Source: a virus. Taken from it: a stretch of DNA of 64,000 nucleotides. Below the pieces are notes generated by a model. It saw only the letters and a program-made list of their open reading frames with translations, made no database searches and was not told the DNA's origin. Below are positions 63,269 to 64,000 of the stretch, in pieces. The position numbers were made by a program, and so were the translations under genes. The stretch covers positions 31,379 through 95,378 of the IMG/VR virus record IMGVR_UViG_3300047546_001496. One strand, 5' to 3'. Each line of letters opens with the position of its first letter. Within the stretch, counting starts at the first letter, position 1.

Positions 63269-63478
63269 TTATTCTTTATCTTCACGAAGAGGGATGGTGA
63301 TAAGCCATAGGGCTATTGATATTAATGTGGCTACCCCCACGACCTGCTGGGCGGTACCTGTAAGGGTGAGCCAAGCAATAAAGAAACCAAGTATAGTAAA
63401 GACCTGGGCTATGCTCTCAATAATAGCAGCCTTAAACCACTTTAGTAAACCCTTAACTATCCTTTTAATCATGTTCAT
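63269..63478 (-). CDS. Two-helix membrane protein
   Basis: The 69-residue product has a basic amphipathic start (MIKRIVKGLLKWFKAA) and two membrane helices (VFTILGFFIAWLTL; VATLISIALWLITI). It is likely part of the lysis or membrane set. The start is two bases after the large gene upstream. Confidence 0.7.
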   Translation of the reverse strand: MNMIKRIVKGLLKWFKAAIIESIAQVFTILGFFIAWLTLTGTAQQVVGVATLISIALWLITIPLREDKE

Positions 63479-63479
63479 A

Positions 63480-64000
63480 TTATAACCTCCTTAGTGACAT
63501 AACTGAATTAACTATATTTCCTACCAAGATAACAGGAATAATCACTTCCTGAACCTTTTCTCTTTGATCATCCGTCATATCCTTACCCCATTCAGATGGA
63601 CTAAGAACCTTTTCTAAATCTATATTTGTTAATGCACCTATTGGATCTGACAAAAACTTATCAGCCTGTACCTCAGTAATAGCATCTGCTAATGTATAAG
63701 GCATAGGAGCATTTGCATTTTCCGCAGATTTTTCAGAAAATGTAGCAAGCGCTTCAGCAACTGACTCATTTGATTTTGCAAGGTTTGCCACTATTGCAAT
63801 TTCTGCTGGTTTGATACCAAGTGTTTGTGCTACTGCAACCTTTTGCTCTGGAGTTAATTTAGTTAATGTATCCTTACTTGTAAGATCAGAAAGTTGTTTT
63901 ATTAAATCATTTGTTTCTTCCGATGGTGTTGGAATTGCCTCGTCTGGAAATCTTGGATCATCTGGAGTAATTATTTCTGGATCAATAACAATAACTTCTG
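63480..64000 (-). CDS. Structural or accessory protein, 5' end outside window
   Basis: The minus frame is open to the window edge, so a GTG at 63791 is probably internal. The visible 173 residues include an acidic Pro-rich part (IDPEIITPDDPRFPDEA), a helical segment (LTPEQKVAVAQTLGIKPAEI) and a hydrophobic end (VIIPVILVGNIVNSVMS). Function is unknown. Confidence 0.7.
   Translation of the reverse strand, partial: EVIVIDPEIITPDDPRFPDEAIPTPSEETNDLIKQLSDLTSKDTLTKLTPEQKVAVAQTLGIKPAEIAIVANLAKSNESVAEALATFSEKSAENANAPMPYTLADAITEVQADKFLSDPIGALTNIDLEKVLSPSEWGKDMTDDQREKVQEVIIPVILVGNIVNSVMSLRRL

Noticed and set aside
63366-63384. TGAGCCAAGCAATAA similar to the leader internal loop
   Set aside because: It is inside the coding sequence of a membrane protein on the other strand, with no flanking helices.
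1-64000. Integrase, transposase or attachment site
   Set aside because: I saw no recombinase motif, no IS ends and no direct repeats next to the tRNA genes.

Overview
This 64 kb window is AT-rich and gene-dense. It reads as part of the genome of a large tailed phage that infects an actinobacterium. Phage signs are a long run of tail-fibre and adhesin genes, a secreted lysozyme-like protein, a CHAP endolysin next to holin-like and lipoprotein lysis genes, a small tRNA cluster, and dozens of tiny overlapping early genes. Host signs are a WhiB-type regulator, a GP88-family protein, a DUF7455-like zinc protein, DUF2061 membrane proteins and many leaderless promoters. Several cargo genes (2-oxoglutarate oxygenases, Hsp20, tryptophan halogenase, APS kinase fused to a nucleotidyltransferase, carbamoyltransferase) are of the kind carried by aquatic phages. 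An aquatic actinobacterial host is my inference; the sequence does not prove it.

Layout. Positions 1-21.2 kb are almost all on the minus strand and hold tail-fibre, collagen-like, jelly-roll and proline-rich adhesin genes. They are interrupted by a plus-strand lysozyme-like gene at 9.07 kb and by a sugar block at 9.6-12.9 kb (two glycosyltransferases, a GDP-mannose 3,5-epimerase, an oxygenase). From 21.2 to 25.3 kb there is a mixed-strand switch zone with tiny cysteine-rich genes. At 25.3-25.5 kb transcription diverges, and this gap holds two perfect DnaA boxes and three CRP-like palindromes. From 25.5 to 38.1 kb lie early-type small genes, each short operon preceded by a promoter of the form TTGNNN-N17-TANNNT. 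From 36.7 to 37.5 kb there is an operator-rich region. From 38.1 to 46.6 kb are oxygenases, a cassette of overlapping micro-genes, five tRNAs interleaved with a structured non-tRNA element, and redox genes. A sixth tRNA follows at 46.4 kb. From 46.6 to 64 kb the minus strand carries sulfation, carbamoylation and halogenation enzymes, Hsp20, WhiB, nuclease, protease and lysis genes.

How the parts may work together. The cargo suggests that the phage modifies surface or virion glycans. GDP-L-galactose would be made by the epimerase and transferred by a GT11-like enzyme. PAPS would be fed by the APS kinase to two sulfotransferases. A carbamoyltransferase and an SGNH protein sit side by side, and six 2-oxoglutarate oxygenase-like proteins could hydroxylate proteins or sugars.

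The strongest unexplained signals are non-coding. First, six copies of a compact predicted H-type pseudoknot lie just after stop codons. All six have different but complementary 4-bp stems, and one copy has a compensating change in the pseudoknot helix. Second, an internal loop (TGAGC opposite CRAATAAK) occurs three times in two leaders. Third, fifteen genes have a -10 box exactly six bases before the start codon. Fourth, a Pro-Thr-rich fibre gene is split by one frameshift in a 16-base window.
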